A stretch of DNA of 64,000 nt from Sphingobium sp. D43FB (GTDB lineage: Bacteria; Pseudomonadota; Alphaproteobacteria; Sphingomonadales; Sphingomonadaceae): assembly GCF_002312805.1 (NCBI RefSeq), contig NZ_NMUA01000012.1:1-64000 (forward strand). The letters run 5' to 3'. The notes below the pieces were generated by a model. That model did no database searches and was not told where the DNA came from. It worked only from the letters and a program-made list of their open reading frames with translations. Both the position numbers and the translations under genes were made by a program. Below are positions 55,487-64,000 of this stretch, in pieces (the first letter of the stretch is position 1; every line of letters begins with the position of its first letter).

Positions 55487-56773
55487 TCAGCCTTTGGCCG
55501 GAAGGATGCGGGCGCGGCATTCGCCAAAGCCGATAGACGCAAAGCCCTCCCGCCGCGCAGTTGCGGTGAGGACCACTTCGTCGCCATCCTCCAGGAAGGT
55601 GCGTTGTTCGCCCGATGGCAGGGTGATCGGTTCCGCCCCGCCGCGGCTGATCTCCAACAGGCTACCATAAGCGCTGCGATCGGGACCGGAAATGGTGCCG
55701 GTGCCGAGCAGGTCGCCGGGCTGGAGGTTACAGCCGTTCGAGGCATGATGGGTAACGATCTGCGCGGGCGTCCAATACATGTTCGACGAGGGGCCGTGGC
55801 TGAGCGCGAAGTCCGGCAGCCCCTGATCGCGCATCCGGGTGGTGGACAGGGTGACGCTAAGGTCGAGCGCTAGAGCGCCGCCAGCCTGATCCTGTTCGTC
55901 CCATAGATAGGGCAAGGGCTTGGGGTCAGCGGCGTCGCGTGCTGGCTGCGCAGCGCGGAAGGGGGCTAGGGCTTCGGGGGTGATGACCCAGGGCGAGATG
56001 GTGGAATGGAAATTCTTGGCAAGGAAGGGGCCGAGCGGCACATATTCCCAAGCTTGAAAATCGCGTGCCGACCAGTCGTTGAGCAGGCAGAAGCCCGCAA
56101 TATGGCCGGCTGCCTGGCCGATCGGGATCGGTTCACCCAAGGCGTTGCCCTCCCCAATCCACAAGCCCAGTTCCAGCTCATAATCCAGACGCCGGGTCGG
56201 GCCGAAGCGGGGTTCGCTATCCTGTGGTCCCTTGGTCTGGCCGACTGGGCGGACGACTGGGATGCCGGAGGGGCGGATCGAGGAGGCACGACCATGATAG
56301 CCGATCGGTAAATATTTATAGTTGGGCAGCAGCGGATTGTCGGGGCGGAATAGCTGGCCGACATGCGTGGCGTGATGGATGCCGACATAGAAATCGGTAT
56401 AGTCGCCGATGGTCGCTGGCAGGTGGAGTTCGCAAGCCGCCATCGGGTGCAGCGCGGGTTCGACTGCTGCCTGACACGCCAAATCGGACAGCGAAGCGGA
56501 CATTGCTTTGCGTAATTCGCGGCGGAGGACGGTTGGCAGGGCGAAGAAACTGTTGAGGCGGGTCTGGTTCAGCGCCGCCTGCAAGTTGGTCGGCAGAATG
56601 TCGATTATGGCTTTTATATCAAGGATATAGTCACCGATCGCGACACCCGCGCGCGGGCCCCCGCCCGGTGGCGAGAAGATGCCGAGCGGCAGATTCTGGA
56701 TCGGGAATGCGGCATGGCCGTTCGCGCTGGTGACCCAGCTTTGCAGGTCGGCGGCGTGGGTGTGGTCGATCAT
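55487..56773 (-). CDS. fahA: Fumarylacetoacetase
   Basis: 428 aa from the ATG at 56773, which overlaps the hmgA stop by four bases. It hydrolyses fumarylacetoacetate to fumarate and acetoacetate, the last step of tyrosine degradation. An N-terminal SH3-like domain ([30 protein letters not shown]) is followed by the FAH catalytic domain: [49 protein letters not shown] with acidic metal ligands, [33 protein letters not shown], and [12 protein letters not shown]. Confidence 0.95.
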   Translation of the reverse strand: MIDHTHAADLQSWVTSANGHAAFPIQNLPLGIFSPPGGGPRAGVAIGDYILDIKAIIDILPTNLQAALNQTRLNSFFALPTVLRRELRKAMSASLSDLACQAAVEPALHPMAACELHLPATIGDYTDFYVGIHHATHVGQLFRPDNPLLPNYKYLPIGYHGRASSIRPSGIPVVRPVGQTKGPQDSEPRFGPTRRLDYELELGLWIGEGNALGEPIPIGQAAGHIAGFCLLNDWSARDFQAWEYVPLGPFLAKNFHSTISPWVITPEALAPFRAAQPARDAADPKPLPYLWDEQDQAGGALALDLSVTLSTTRMRDQGLPDFALSHGPSSNMYWTPAQIVTHHASNGCNLQPGDLLGTGTISGPDRSAYGSLLEISRGGAEPITLPSGEQRTFLEDGDEVVLTATARREGFASIGFGECRARILPAKG

Positions 56774-58086
56774 GCGGCGTCCTTGTCTGTGGGGAGCTGC
56801 GCCTTGCGGAAGCCATCCCAGCATTGGTCATAGTCGGGCTGGGCGAAGGGGGCTTGCGCGGCGAACCCGGTGGGGCGGAAGGGGAAGCGGCTTTCGAACA
56901 TGAAGGCCATGGTGGCTTCGATCTTGTGCGGGGCCAAGGCGGCGGTGATGCCCGTTTCATAGCTGGCGCGGTCGGGGCCGTGGCTCGCCATCTGATTGTG
57001 CAGCGATGCGCCGCCGGGGGCGAAGCCGCCTGCCTTTGCGTCATAGGTGCCGGTTATCAGGCCCATAAATTCGCTCATGACGTTGCGGTGGAACCAGGGC
57101 GGGCGGAACGTATTCTCCGCCACCATCCAGCGCGGCGGGAAGATGACGAAGTCGCAATTGGCGGTGCCGGGCGTGTCGCTGGGGCTGGTCAGGACGGTGA
57201 AGATGGACGGATCGGGATGGTCGTAGCTGACCGTGTTGAACGTGTTGAAGCGGCGCAGGTCATAGCGGTAGGGCGCGAGATTGCCGTGCCAAGCGACGAC
57301 ATCGAACGGGCTGTGCGGCAGGCGGGTGGACCAGAGCTGGCCCTGGAATTTCTGGATGAGGTCGACCGGCACGTTGACATCCTCGAACCAGGCGACTGGC
57401 GTTTCGAAATCGCGTGGATTGGCGAGGCCGTTCGATCCGATCGGGCCGAGGTCGGGCAAGCGGAAGGCAGCGCCATAATTTTCGCAGACATATCCACGCG
57501 CGACCGGGTCCAGCAATTCGACGCGGAAGCGCAGGCCGCGCGGGATGAGCGCGATCTGGAGCGGCGCGACGTCGAAGCGACCAAGTTCGGTGATGAGGCG
57601 GATGGCCCCTTCCTGCGGCACGATCAGCATCTCGCCGTCCGCGTTGAAGAAGGCGCGGTCCTGCATCGAGCGGTTGCAGGCGTAGAGATGTACCCCCTGC
57701 CCCGTGCCCACCGCGACGTCGCCATTGCCGCAATAGGTGACAAGGCCGTCGAGGAAATCGGTCGGATCGGTCGGGATCGGTAGCGGGTCCCAGCGCAGGC
57801 GGTTGGGAGATGGCGGCAGGTCGGTGAAGGGCGCGGAGCGGGATTGGCCAGCTCCTTGCCAGGGTCGATAGGTGCCATGCTGCGCGGTGGGACGCAGGCG
57901 GTAGAGCCAACTGCGGCGGTTCTCGGCGCGAGGGGCGGTGAAGGCGGTTCCTGATAGCTGTTCGGCATAGAGGCCGAAGGGCACCTTCTGCGGCGAGTTA
58001 CAGCCGACCGGCAGCGCGCCAGGTACGGCTTGCGTCGCGAAATGATTGGCAAAGCCGGTCATCATGTCGTCTCTCGCACTCATCAT
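56770..58086 (-). CDS. hmgA: Homogentisate 1,2-dioxygenase
   Basis: 438 aa. Iron(II) ring-cleavage dioxygenase that converts homogentisate to maleylacetoacetate. The start [33 protein letters not shown], the cupin region [35 protein letters not shown], and the iron site [25 protein letters not shown] with [15 protein letters not shown] are conserved. GGAGAGGGCAGG precedes the ATG. It is the first gene of hmgA-fahA-maiA and divergent from a MarR gene. Confidence 0.95.
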   Translation of the reverse strand: MMSARDDMMTGFANHFATQAVPGALPVGCNSPQKVPFGLYAEQLSGTAFTAPRAENRRSWLYRLRPTAQHGTYRPWQGAGQSRSAPFTDLPPSPNRLRWDPLPIPTDPTDFLDGLVTYCGNGDVAVGTGQGVHLYACNRSMQDRAFFNADGEMLIVPQEGAIRLITELGRFDVAPLQIALIPRGLRFRVELLDPVARGYVCENYGAAFRLPDLGPIGSNGLANPRDFETPVAWFEDVNVPVDLIQKFQGQLWSTRLPHSPFDVVAWHGNLAPYRYDLRRFNTFNTVSYDHPDPSIFTVLTSPSDTPGTANCDFVIFPPRWMVAENTFRPPWFHRNVMSEFMGLITGTYDAKAGGFAPGGASLHNQMASHGPDRASYETGITAALAPHKIEATMAFMFESRFPFRPTGFAAQAPFAQPDYDQCWDGFRKAQLPTDKDAA

Positions 58087-58114
58087 CCTGCCCTCTCCGG
58101 CCGATAGTTTCCTT

Positions 58115-58160
58115 TGTAACCATCATAGGCCTTGCCGAACTGGTGTCAAATGTTACTATC
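58115..58160. promoter_or_regulatory. Direct repeats between hmgA and marR
   Basis: TGTAACCATC at 58115-58124 and TGTTACTATC at 58151-58160 are imperfect direct repeats 36 bp apart, in the 78-bp gap between the divergent hmgA and marR genes. They could be two half-sites or two sites for the MarR protein. The evidence is weak. Confidence 0.3.
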
Positions 58161-58164
58161 TGCC

Positions 58165-58641
58165 ATGCCCGCCGCTACGCTCACGCTCGATCATTTCCTG
58201 CCTTATCGCCTGTCCTTCACCGCCAATCTGGTGAGCGACGCGGTGGCGAGCGCCTATCAGGCGCTGTTCGGGCTGCGCATTCCCGAATGGCGGGTGATTG
58301 CGGTGACGGCCGAGAGCGCGGACGGGATCACCCAGCAGGCGATCGGCATCCGCACGCGCATGGACAAGGTGACGGTGAGCCGCGCGGCCAAGAGCCTGAT
58401 CGCGCGCGACCTGATCGCGCGCAGGCCCAACGCCGCCGATCAGCGATCGCATCTGTTGGTGCTGACGAGCGAGGGGCGCGCCCTATATGAGGCGGTGGTG
58501 CCAAAGGCGCTGGAGTTGGAGCAGCAGATATTCAGCCGCTTCGCCAAGACGGAGCTGGAGCAGTTCGAAGCGATGTTGCGTCAGATCGATGGAATCGTGC
58601 TGACATCCGGCCTGTCGAATGGCGCGTCATTGAGCGATTGA
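58165..58641 (+). CDS. MarR-family regulator of the homogentisate operon
   Basis: 158 aa from the ATG at 58165; the ATG at 58150 is an alternative and neither has a clear ribosome site. MarR winged helix: LRIPEWRVIAVTAESADGITQQAIGIRTRMDKVTVSRAAKSLIARDLIARRPNAADQRSHLLVLTSEG. It is divergent from hmgA-fahA-maiA and probably represses that operon until homogentisate or tyrosine breakdown products accumulate, like other HmgR proteins (inference). Confidence 0.83.
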   Translation: MPAATLTLDHFLPYRLSFTANLVSDAVASAYQALFGLRIPEWRVIAVTAESADGITQQAIGIRTRMDKVTVSRAAKSLIARDLIARRPNAADQRSHLLVLTSEGRALYEAVVPKALELEQQIFSRFAKTELEQFEAMLRQIDGIVLTSGLSNGASLSD

Positions 58642-58654
58642 CGGGGGACATAAG

Positions 58655-58693
58655 AAAGGGGGCCGGACCTTTGTGGATCGGCCCCCTGTTTCT
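58655..58693. terminator. Bidirectional Rho-independent terminator
   Basis: GGGGGCCG at 58658-58665 pairs exactly with CGGCCCCC at 58679-58686. A T-rich TGTTTCT follows on the plus strand and the preceding AGAAA gives a T-run on the minus strand. It lies between the convergent marR (ending 58641) and E1-beta (ending 58695) genes, and so can stop both. Confidence 0.8.
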
Positions 58694-58694
58694 G

Positions 58695-59681
58695 TCAGGC
58701 CATCAGGGCCTTGACCGTTTCGACCACCCGATCGGGCGAGACGATATAGGCGTCTTCCAGCACCTTGGCGAAGGGTACCGGCGAATAGGGCGCGCCGAGG
58801 CGGCGGACCGGTGCCTTCAACTGACCGAACAATTCTTCGGCAATGGTCGACGCGATTTCGCCGCCGGGGCCGAAATGGCGCACGGCTTCATGAGCGATCA
58901 CGGCGCGACCCGTCTTGGCGACCGAGGCCAGCACGGCTTCCTTGTCCCAGGGCGATACGGTGCGCAGGTCGATCAGTTCGACCGAAATGCCCGCCTCTGC
59001 CAAGGGAGCGAGCGCCTGCTGGCAGCGGATGACCTGCGAGGACCAAGAGACGATGGTGACGTCGGTCCCTTCCTGCACGATTCGCGCCTTGCCGAGCGGA
59101 ACGGGCACTATCACATCGGGCACTTCGGCAGGGATGAACAGCGATCCGGCCGATTCGATGAAGATGCAGGGGTCCGGGTCTTGGATGCAGGACAGGAGCA
59201 ATCCTGCATAGTCGGCCGGGTTGGAGGGCGCGACCACCTTGATCCCCGCCGTATGCGCGAACCAGCCTTCGAGATGATCGGCATGTTGGCCCGCCGTCTG
59301 CCAGCCGGCACCCGTCAGCGTGCGGATGGTGATCGGCACGGTGCTTTGCCCACCCGACATGAAGCGCAGCTTGGCGGCATGGTTGAAGATCATGTCCATG
59401 GCGACGGCGGTGAAGTTCATCAGCATGATTTCGGCCACGGGCTTGTAGCCCGCCAGCGCCGCGCCGATGGCCGCACCGATGATCGCCTGTTCGGAAATGG
59501 GCGTGGATTTGACGCGATCGTCGCCGAATTTGGTCGACAGGCCCGCCGTCGCGCCGGTGACACCGCCACCTTCGCGATCGGCGATATCCTCGCCCAGCAC
59601 GATCACCTTGTCATCTTCGGCCATGGCCTGATGCAGGGCTGCATTCACGGCCTGGAGGCTGTTCATCTTCTTGGCGCTCAT
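58695..59681 (-). CDS. 2-oxoacid dehydrogenase E1 component, beta subunit
   Basis: 328 aa transketolase-like beta subunit of a thiamine-diphosphate 2-oxoacid decarboxylase: LGEDIADREGGGVTGATAGL with the TPP-contacting Glu, PISEQAIIGAAIGAALAGYKPVAEIM, then APSNPADYAGLLLSCIQDPDP and the C-terminal ELIDLRTVSPWDKEAVLAS. It forms an alpha2-beta2 E1 with the gene upstream, whose stop overlaps its start. The sequence is nearest to acetoin/pyruvate dehydrogenase E1 beta. No E2 or E3 gene accompanies it, so the acyl group must be passed to components encoded elsewhere. Confidence 0.88.
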   Translation of the reverse strand: MSAKKMNSLQAVNAALHQAMAEDDKVIVLGEDIADREGGGVTGATAGLSTKFGDDRVKSTPISEQAIIGAAIGAALAGYKPVAEIMLMNFTAVAMDMIFNHAAKLRFMSGGQSTVPITIRTLTGAGWQTAGQHADHLEGWFAHTAGIKVVAPSNPADYAGLLLSCIQDPDPCIFIESAGSLFIPAEVPDVIVPVPLGKARIVQEGTDVTIVSWSSQVIRCQQALAPLAEAGISVELIDLRTVSPWDKEAVLASVAKTGRAVIAHEAVRHFGPGGEIASTIAEELFGQLKAPVRRLGAPYSPVPFAKVLEDAYIVSPDRVVETVKALMA

Positions 59682-60673
59682 GCCGGGATCTCCTGCGCAA
59701 AGACATCGCGACGCAATTCGTCCACCGAGGGCAAGGGACTGGCGAGGCCGAATTCCTGTGCGTCCTCGATCTCGGCTTCGATCGTCGCCTGCATTGTGGC
59801 CAGCGTCTCTTCGGTCGCATGGCCCTGTTCGATCAGCCAGGCCTTGAAGGCGGGCAGCGGGTCTTTTTCGATGGCCGCCGCCTTTTCTTCCTTGGTCATA
59901 TATTTATCGTCGTCGCCCAGCACATGGCCGTGGAAGCGGAAGGTCTTGCATTCCAGCAGGGTCGGACCTTCGCCATCACGCGCGCGGGTGATGGCGTCAT
60001 GGGCGGCGGCGAACATGGCGAGCGGGTCGTTGCCATCGACCGTATGGCCGGGCATCCCATAGCCGATCGCGCGCTTGGCGATGAAGTCGACCGAGGTGCC
60101 GTTTTCGTAGCGTGTATGTTCGGCAAAGCCGTTATTCTGGCACACGAAGATCACCGGCAGCTTCCAGACCGAGGCGAGGTTGAGGGATTCATGGAAAGCG
60201 CCGATATTGGAAGCGCCGTCACCGAAATAGGCGATGGTGACGCGCCGCGACCCGTCCAGCTTCGCCGCCCAGGCGAGGCCATTGGCGATCGGCATGGAGG
60301 AACCGACGATGCCGGTCGTGACCATGACGCCGCTTTCGGGGTGGGTAAGGTGCATCGGCCCGCCCTTCCCCTTGCAGGTGCCATCGACACGTCCGGCGAT
60401 TTCGGCCCAGAGCGGGCGCAGCGGCATGTCCTTGGCCACCATGTCGTGGATGCCGCGATAGATGGTGCAGATCTTGTCATCGTCCGTCATCAGCGATGAG
60501 AGCGTGGCGGGGATGACTTCCTGCCCACGCGCGGAATAATAGGGCATGACGAGCCGCCCAAGCCGGATGGTCTTGCGGATGGCGTCATCATTGCGTTCGA
60601 TGCGGATCATGCGCCGGTAGATGTCTACCAGCTGGTCCGGGGTCGGCGCCGGGGCGTTGCTCAGCTCTGCCAT
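59678..60673 (-). CDS. 2-oxoacid dehydrogenase E1 component, alpha subunit
   Basis: 331 aa from the ATG at 60673, behind GAGGAC; the open frame that extends to 61021 overlaps a hypothetical gene on the other strand and has no ribosome site. The TPP motif GDG...NN is seen as FGDGASNIGAFHESLNLASV to CQNNGFAEHTRYENGT. RLVMPYYSARGQEVIPATLSS and CKGKGGPMHLTHPESGV are typical of acetoin or pyruvate E1 alpha. Substrate specificity cannot be fixed. Orphan E1 pairs like this can act on short 2-oxoacids or acetoin. Confidence 0.88.
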   Translation of the reverse strand: MAELSNAPAPTPDQLVDIYRRMIRIERNDDAIRKTIRLGRLVMPYYSARGQEVIPATLSSLMTDDDKICTIYRGIHDMVAKDMPLRPLWAEIAGRVDGTCKGKGGPMHLTHPESGVMVTTGIVGSSMPIANGLAWAAKLDGSRRVTIAYFGDGASNIGAFHESLNLASVWKLPVIFVCQNNGFAEHTRYENGTSVDFIAKRAIGYGMPGHTVDGNDPLAMFAAAHDAITRARDGEGPTLLECKTFRFHGHVLGDDDKYMTKEEKAAAIEKDPLPAFKAWLIEQGHATEETLATMQATIEAEIEDAQEFGLASPLPSVDELRRDVFAQEIPA

Positions 60674-60826
60674 AAAGTCCTCAGATGGCCAATGGGATGC
60701 CCCTGCATTGGCCGTTGCGGGGCGAGGGTCAACTCGCCGGGGCGATATGTCGATGCGGGCGGGGATCAAGGCTCGGAAGGCGGCGTTGATGCCCTGAAAC
60801 ACACCGCCAATTCGCCCCACCGATAT

Positions 60827-60853
60827 GCGCGCGCTGCCCTTTGCGGCGCGCGC
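60827..60853. repeat. Alternating-GC hairpin upstream of the 92-aa gene
   Basis: GCGCGCGC at 60827-60834 pairs with GCGCGCGC at 60846-60853; further G-C and G-U pairs reduce the loop to CCTTT. It lies 37 bp before the 92-aa gene, in a 216-bp gap between it and the divergent E1 alpha gene, where I see no other gene. Confidence 0.4.
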
Positions 60854-60889
60854 GGGGGCGTTCATGCTCGACGGGAAAGGAAGGATTTT

Positions 60890-61168
60890 ATGACCAAGGA
60901 CACACGCGACATCAGCGAGCGGACGGACCGGGTGCTGCAATTGGAAGCCGAGCTGGAGGCGGAAGGCGCAGCGACGACGCAAGGGGAGGAACTGGACCAT
61001 GCCCGCGCCATGTTGCACCAATGGGTGGATAGCGTGGTGGCGGTGGTATCCTCGCCGGGCGTGGGCCGGGTGTCACTGATCCATGCCGATGGCGGCGAAT
61101 CGCGTATCTCGTCGCCTGCCCTGCCCTATCTTCTGTCCCGACCGGCGCGCTTTACCGATCAGGGCTGA
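60890..61168 (+). CDS. Hypothetical 92-aa protein
   Basis: Start ATG at 60890 with AAGGAAGGA five bases before it. The N-terminal half is a charged helix (TDRVLQLEAELEAEGAATTQGEELDHARAMLHQWVDS) and the C-terminal half is more extended (VVAVVSSPGVGRVSLIHADGGESRISSPALPYLLS). No signal peptide, membrane segment or named domain is recognised. Its end overlaps the convergent flavoprotein gene by ten bases. A well-placed ribosome site and GC-rich third positions support it as real. Confidence 0.6.
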   Translation: MTKDTRDISERTDRVLQLEAELEAEGAATTQGEELDHARAMLHQWVDSVVAVVSSPGVGRVSLIHADGGESRISSPALPYLLSRPARFTDQG

Positions 61169-62844
61169 TTATCGAGTCCGGCGGCGTGGCGGGCGGCGAT
61201 ATAGCCGAACACCAGGGAAGGGCCGATGCTGGCCCCCGCGCCGACATAGACATTGCCCATGACCGATGCCGTGGTGGTGCCGGTGGCGTAGAGCCCGGCG
61301 ATCACTTGGCCGTCGGCATTGACCACGCGGCCACGCGCATCGGTGACGACGCCGCCATAGGTGCTGACATCGCCCGGCACGACGGGGACAGCGTAGAACG
61401 GCCCCTTGTCGATCGTTCCGAGGGCGCTTTGGTCGGAAAAGGGATCGCCGACGAACCCGCAATTATCATAGGCGCGGGCACCGCGCTGGAAATCCTCATC
61501 CACGCCCCTGGCTACAAAGCCGTTCCAGCGGGCGACGGTGGCGGTCAATGTGGCGGGATCGACCTTGATGCTGCTGGCGAGGGCCGAGATCGTGTCGGCG
61601 GTGTGGAGATAGCCGCTTTCGATCCAGCCATCAGGGATTTTCTTGTCGATGAACTTGCCCGCGATGGCGTATAATTCGACATAGTTGCGGTCGACGATCG
61701 CCCAACTGGGGATGGCGGGGACCAGCGCGTTCCGCTTGCGCATGGTTTCGCAATAAAGCTCGTAGCTGCCGCCTTCGTTCATGTAGCGCTGGCCGCTCTG
61801 GTCCACCAATATGGCGTGGGGCTTGCCGGTCATCGACTGGGCACCGGGCGCGACATAGGTTTGATCCCAACCGGGCGCAGGTGTCATCTGATAGCCGACC
61901 AACTGGTCCATCTGCGCCAGATGACCGCCGATCCGTTCCAGTTCCTGGTGCATGTCGCCGGTGTCCCCTTCGGGCGTCTGGGACCATAGGGCGCTGGTGC
62001 CTGGGATATAGCGATCGCGCATAGCCTGATTTTGCGAGAAGCCGCCCGCGTTGATGAGGATGCCCAAGCGCGCGCCGATGCTCCAGGGCTTGCCGTCCCG
62101 CACCGTTTCGACGCCTGTCGCGGCGTCATCGGCGATGATGATCTGGCGGACGGGGGCGTTCAGCCTTATGTCCACGCCAGCGGCCAGGGCGGCCTTGAGC
62201 ATGCGGCCCTGCAGCGCCGCGCCGGCGGTGGTATATTGACGTCCTAGCAGCTTGTCGCGCAGTGTCCGGCCGATGATGCGCAGCAGCATTTTGCCCGACG
62301 CCTTGTTGGTGCGGCGATGGCCCTGCGCCTCCATGCCTTCGACCAAAGTGACGTTGAACTCGGCGAAACCTTTGCGCAGCTTGTCGCGCCATGGCCCCAA
62401 TTCCTTGCGGTCGAAGGGCTTGGCGACGACGGTGCGCGATGTTTTGCAGCCGCCGGGGAGTTCGTCATAATAATCGGGCCAGAAGGTCGCGCCGCGTTGC
62501 AGGGCGATGCCCTTGTCGACCAGGAAATCGATCGCGCGGGGGGCCTGTGTCACATAGGCGCGCCGCTTTTCGGGCGAGGTGCCGGGGGCGGGGTAATCGT
62601 CCTGCGCGGCGTCGAGATAGGCCATGGCGGCCTCGGCGCTGTCGCTTTCGCCATCGGCCAGCATGAAGCGGTTGGCGGGAATCCACATCACACCGCCCGA
62701 CTTGGCCGTCGTGCCGCCAACGAAGGCGGTCTTTTCGAGGATGACGACCGATTTTCCGGCGTCGCGCATGACAAGCGCCGAAGCCATCGACCCGGCGCCG
62801 CTGCCCACGACGAGCCAGTCGACCATTTCGTCAAATCCGGTCAT
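61159..62844 (-). CDS. FAD-dependent oxidoreductase, 3-ketosteroid-delta1-dehydrogenase-like
   Basis: 561 aa. The FAD-binding motif LVVGSGAGSMASALVMRDAGKSVVILEK at the start is followed by GGTTAKSGGVMWIP, and a C-terminal YGGVVTDARGRVVNADGQVIAGLYATGTTTASVMGNVYVGAGASIGPSLVFGYIAARH is the signature of 3-ketosteroid delta-1-dehydrogenases and fumarate-reductase-like relatives. It introduces a double bond in ring-type ketones, or acts on other enones. A crotonase gene is divergent from it. The sequence does not establish a steroid substrate. Confidence 0.85.
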   Translation of the reverse strand: MTGFDEMVDWLVVGSGAGSMASALVMRDAGKSVVILEKTAFVGGTTAKSGGVMWIPANRFMLADGESDSAEAAMAYLDAAQDDYPAPGTSPEKRRAYVTQAPRAIDFLVDKGIALQRGATFWPDYYDELPGGCKTSRTVVAKPFDRKELGPWRDKLRKGFAEFNVTLVEGMEAQGHRRTNKASGKMLLRIIGRTLRDKLLGRQYTTAGAALQGRMLKAALAAGVDIRLNAPVRQIIIADDAATGVETVRDGKPWSIGARLGILINAGGFSQNQAMRDRYIPGTSALWSQTPEGDTGDMHQELERIGGHLAQMDQLVGYQMTPAPGWDQTYVAPGAQSMTGKPHAILVDQSGQRYMNEGGSYELYCETMRKRNALVPAIPSWAIVDRNYVELYAIAGKFIDKKIPDGWIESGYLHTADTISALASSIKVDPATLTATVARWNGFVARGVDEDFQRGARAYDNCGFVGDPFSDQSALGTIDKGPFYAVPVVPGDVSTYGGVVTDARGRVVNADGQVIAGLYATGTTTASVMGNVYVGAGASIGPSLVFGYIAARHAAGLDNQP

Positions 62845-62982
62845 GATATGCGCTCTCCTCTGCTTATGGCGCAGGCTATATCTGTTATGCGGCCGGCCGC
62901 TACGCCAGCCCCGCGCTTATCGCCGGGGCGACGTTGGCGGCGGCGCGGCGCGTGATATGGCGGGCGTCGAGGAGACCGAGCG

Positions 62983-63783
62983 ATGACCCAGATGCTGCCC
63001 GCCTATGAGACGATTCTGCTGGAGCGACGCGGGCGGTTGCTGGTGGTGACGCTCAACCGGCCGGATGCGATGAACGCGGTCAATCGCGTGCTGCATGACG
63101 AATTACCCGACGCCCTGACCTTTGCCGGGACCGATCCCGATTCCGACGTGGTGCTGCTGACCGGCGCGGGGCGCGCCTTTTCGGCGGGGGGCGACATCGA
63201 CCATATGGCGCATAATGCCGCGAACCCGCACCTGTTCGACCATGAGGCGCGGCAGGCGAAGCGGATCGTCTTTGCGATGTTGGACATCGAAAAGCCGGTG
63301 GTGTGCCGGATGAATGGGCATGCGGTAGGGCTGGGGGCGGCGATCGCGCTGCTGTGCGATGTGGTCTTTGCGGCGGAGGGCGCGAAGATCGGCGATCCGC
63401 ATGTCGGCATCGGGCTGGTCGCCGGCGATGGTGGCGCGGTCGTGTGGGCGCAGCGGATCGGGCTTGCCAAGGCCAAGGAATATCTGCTGACCGGTGAACT
63501 GCTCAGCGCGCGAAAGGCGGCGGAGATCGGGCTGATCAACCATTGTATCGCGCCGGAGGCACTGGACGCGGCGGTCGATGGCTTTTGCGCGACGCTGCTG
63601 GCGGGCGCGCCCAATGCGATCCGCTGGACCAAGATATTGACCAATATCGAACTCAAGCGGATCGCTGGCGCGGTGATGGAGGCGGGGATCGCCTATGAGT
63701 CGCTCAGCGTGCGGAGCGCCGATCATCGTGAGGGGATTGCGGCGTTGAAAGAGAAGCGTCCGCCGCACTTTACCGGGCGGTAG
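62983..63783 (+). CDS. Enoyl-CoA hydratase/isomerase family protein
   Basis: 266 aa crotonase: VVTLNRPDAMNAVNRVLHDEL, FSAGGDIDHM and GHAVGLGAAIALLCDVVFA (oxyanion hole). At the catalytic positions the sequence is KIGDPHVGIGLVAGDGGAVVW, with Asp in place of the first hydratase Glu and again Asp in the second, so isomerase or other chemistry is likely. It is divergent from the flavoprotein gene across 138 bp, with which it may act on a cyclic acyl-CoA. The gene ends 45 bp before a convergent oxidoreductase gene. Confidence 0.84.
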   Translation: MTQMLPAYETILLERRGRLLVVTLNRPDAMNAVNRVLHDELPDALTFAGTDPDSDVVLLTGAGRAFSAGGDIDHMAHNAANPHLFDHEARQAKRIVFAMLDIEKPVVCRMNGHAVGLGAAIALLCDVVFAAEGAKIGDPHVGIGLVAGDGGAVVWAQRIGLAKAKEYLLTGELLSARKAAEIGLINHCIAPEALDAAVDGFCATLLAGAPNAIRWTKILTNIELKRIAGAVMEAGIAYESLSVRSADHREGIAALKEKRPPHFTGR

Positions 63784-63795
63784 CGCGGCGCGGGC

Positions 63796-63821
63796 GTTTC
63801 TCGATTGCGCTCGAAACGAAC
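63796..63821. repeat. GTTTC...GAAAC imperfect palindrome between convergent genes
   Basis: GTTTCTCGATTGCGCTCGAAAC resembles the TCGACTTCGCTCGAA part of the repeat at 36079-36117. It lies between the crotonase and the convergent oxidoreductase gene. It is a possible repeat remnant or terminator. Confidence 0.35.
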
Positions 63822-63828
63822 GGAGAGA

Positions 63829-64000
63829 CTAAGCGACGTCCGCCAGTCGTATCCAGCAACGCGTCTCGCTCGACAGGCGGATGGCTTCCTGCACCCGCTC
63901 TACCTCCAGCGCTTCGGCGAAGTCGGGGGCGGCGCTTCCGCGTCCCTCGATCGCTTCGACCATGGCCTGCATCGAGAGCGCCATGGGGAAGCTTGGCTGG
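63829..64000 (-). CDS. Gfo/Idh/MocA-family oxidoreductase, C-terminal part
   Basis: The last 56 codons (SFPMALSMQAMVEAIEGRG... to RLADVA) of a gene that runs off the right edge of the window. The pattern F...AL.VE.VQEAIRLSSETR.WI.L matches the C-terminal end of Gfo/Idh/MocA dehydrogenases, where VExxxEAIxxSxxxG closes the last helix. The NAD-binding domain is outside the window, so substrate and full length are unknown. Confidence 0.6.
   Translation of the reverse strand, partial: QPSFPMALSMQAMVEAIEGRGSAAPDFAEALEVERVQEAIRLSSETRCWIRLADVA

Noticed and set aside
60674..61021. Long N-terminal extension of E1 alpha
   Set aside because: No ribosome site and crosses the 92-aa gene on the other strand; family homology begins after the ATG at 60673.
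62889..62928. GCGGCCGGCCGC palindrome and CCCCG/CGGGG hairpin between the flavoprotein and crotonase genes
   Set aside because: GC-only palindromes of this size are common in DNA of this composition; there is no second copy or regulator beside it.

Overview
The window is chromosomal, high-GC alphaproteobacterial DNA that looks like a sphingomonad (Sphingobium / Sphingomonas / Novosphingobium type). This rests on the dense catabolic gene content (KduI/KduD, TonB-dependent receptor, HSL-type and type-B esterases, leucine and tyrosine degradation), ATGA/TGATG-coupled operons, and several intergenic palindromic repeat families I associate with this order, such as CCTGAGC...GTCGAAGG and CCTCCCC...GGTGGAGGGG. 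I saw no rRNA, tRNA, CRISPR array, phage, plasmid or recognisable IS transposase.

Layout. 1-6.6 kb: a hexuronate/uronate module. A LacI regulator sits between two operons, kduI-kduD-carboxylesterase (minus) and FAH-fold hydratase-ExuT-like transporter (plus), and each operon has a matching ATGACACCGGT-type operator. 6.6-10.1 kb: two SDR dehydrogenases, a MarR repressor and a divergent secreted HSL-type esterase with an 18-bp palindrome between them. 10.1-13.4 kb: a winged-helix-like protein behind a perfect 16-bp inverted repeat, a phosphate-selective porin behind tandem Pho-box-like repeats, and a DUF4197 lipoprotein. 13.4-18.1 kb: AraC regulator, TonB-dependent receptor, zinc alcohol dehydrogenase. 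18.3-19.8 kb: dgoK-dgoA. 19.9-27.9 kb: a two-component system divergent from an RND efflux operon (adaptor, pump, outer-membrane channel). 28-31 kb: small hypotheticals, a GST and a GH13 alpha-glucosidase.

31-44.8 kb: acyl-CoA catabolism. A minus-strand set (acyl-CoA dehydrogenase, two thiolases, HSD10-like dehydrogenase, crotonase, nitronate-monooxygenase-like protein) has a divergent TetR. A LysR-divergent leucine pathway follows (isovaleryl-CoA dehydrogenase, both methylcrotonyl-CoA carboxylase subunits, a MaoC protein). Between the two carboxylase subunits lies the most unusual object in the window: a DUF559 (Vsr-like endonuclease fold) gene bounded by inverted copies of a palindromic repeat that also encode its C-terminus and carry its Shine-Dalgarno sequence. 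It resembles a roughly 500-bp non-autonomous or self-mobilising element.

44.9-54.8 kb: housekeeping genes and formaldehyde detoxification (ilvD, VOC protein, DUF3422, adhC-VOC-fghA, M3 peptidase, Cds1-like PLP enzyme, CDP-alcohol phosphatidyltransferase). 54.8-58.6 kb: homogentisate pathway hmgA-fahA-maiA with a divergent MarR. 58.7-64 kb: an E1 alpha/beta 2-oxoacid dehydrogenase pair without E2/E3, a 92-aa hypothetical, a ketosteroid-dehydrogenase-like flavoprotein, a crotonase, and the C-terminal end of a Gfo/Idh/MocA oxidoreductase cut by the window edge. All functional names come from reading motifs and family resemblance by eye; no database search was run.
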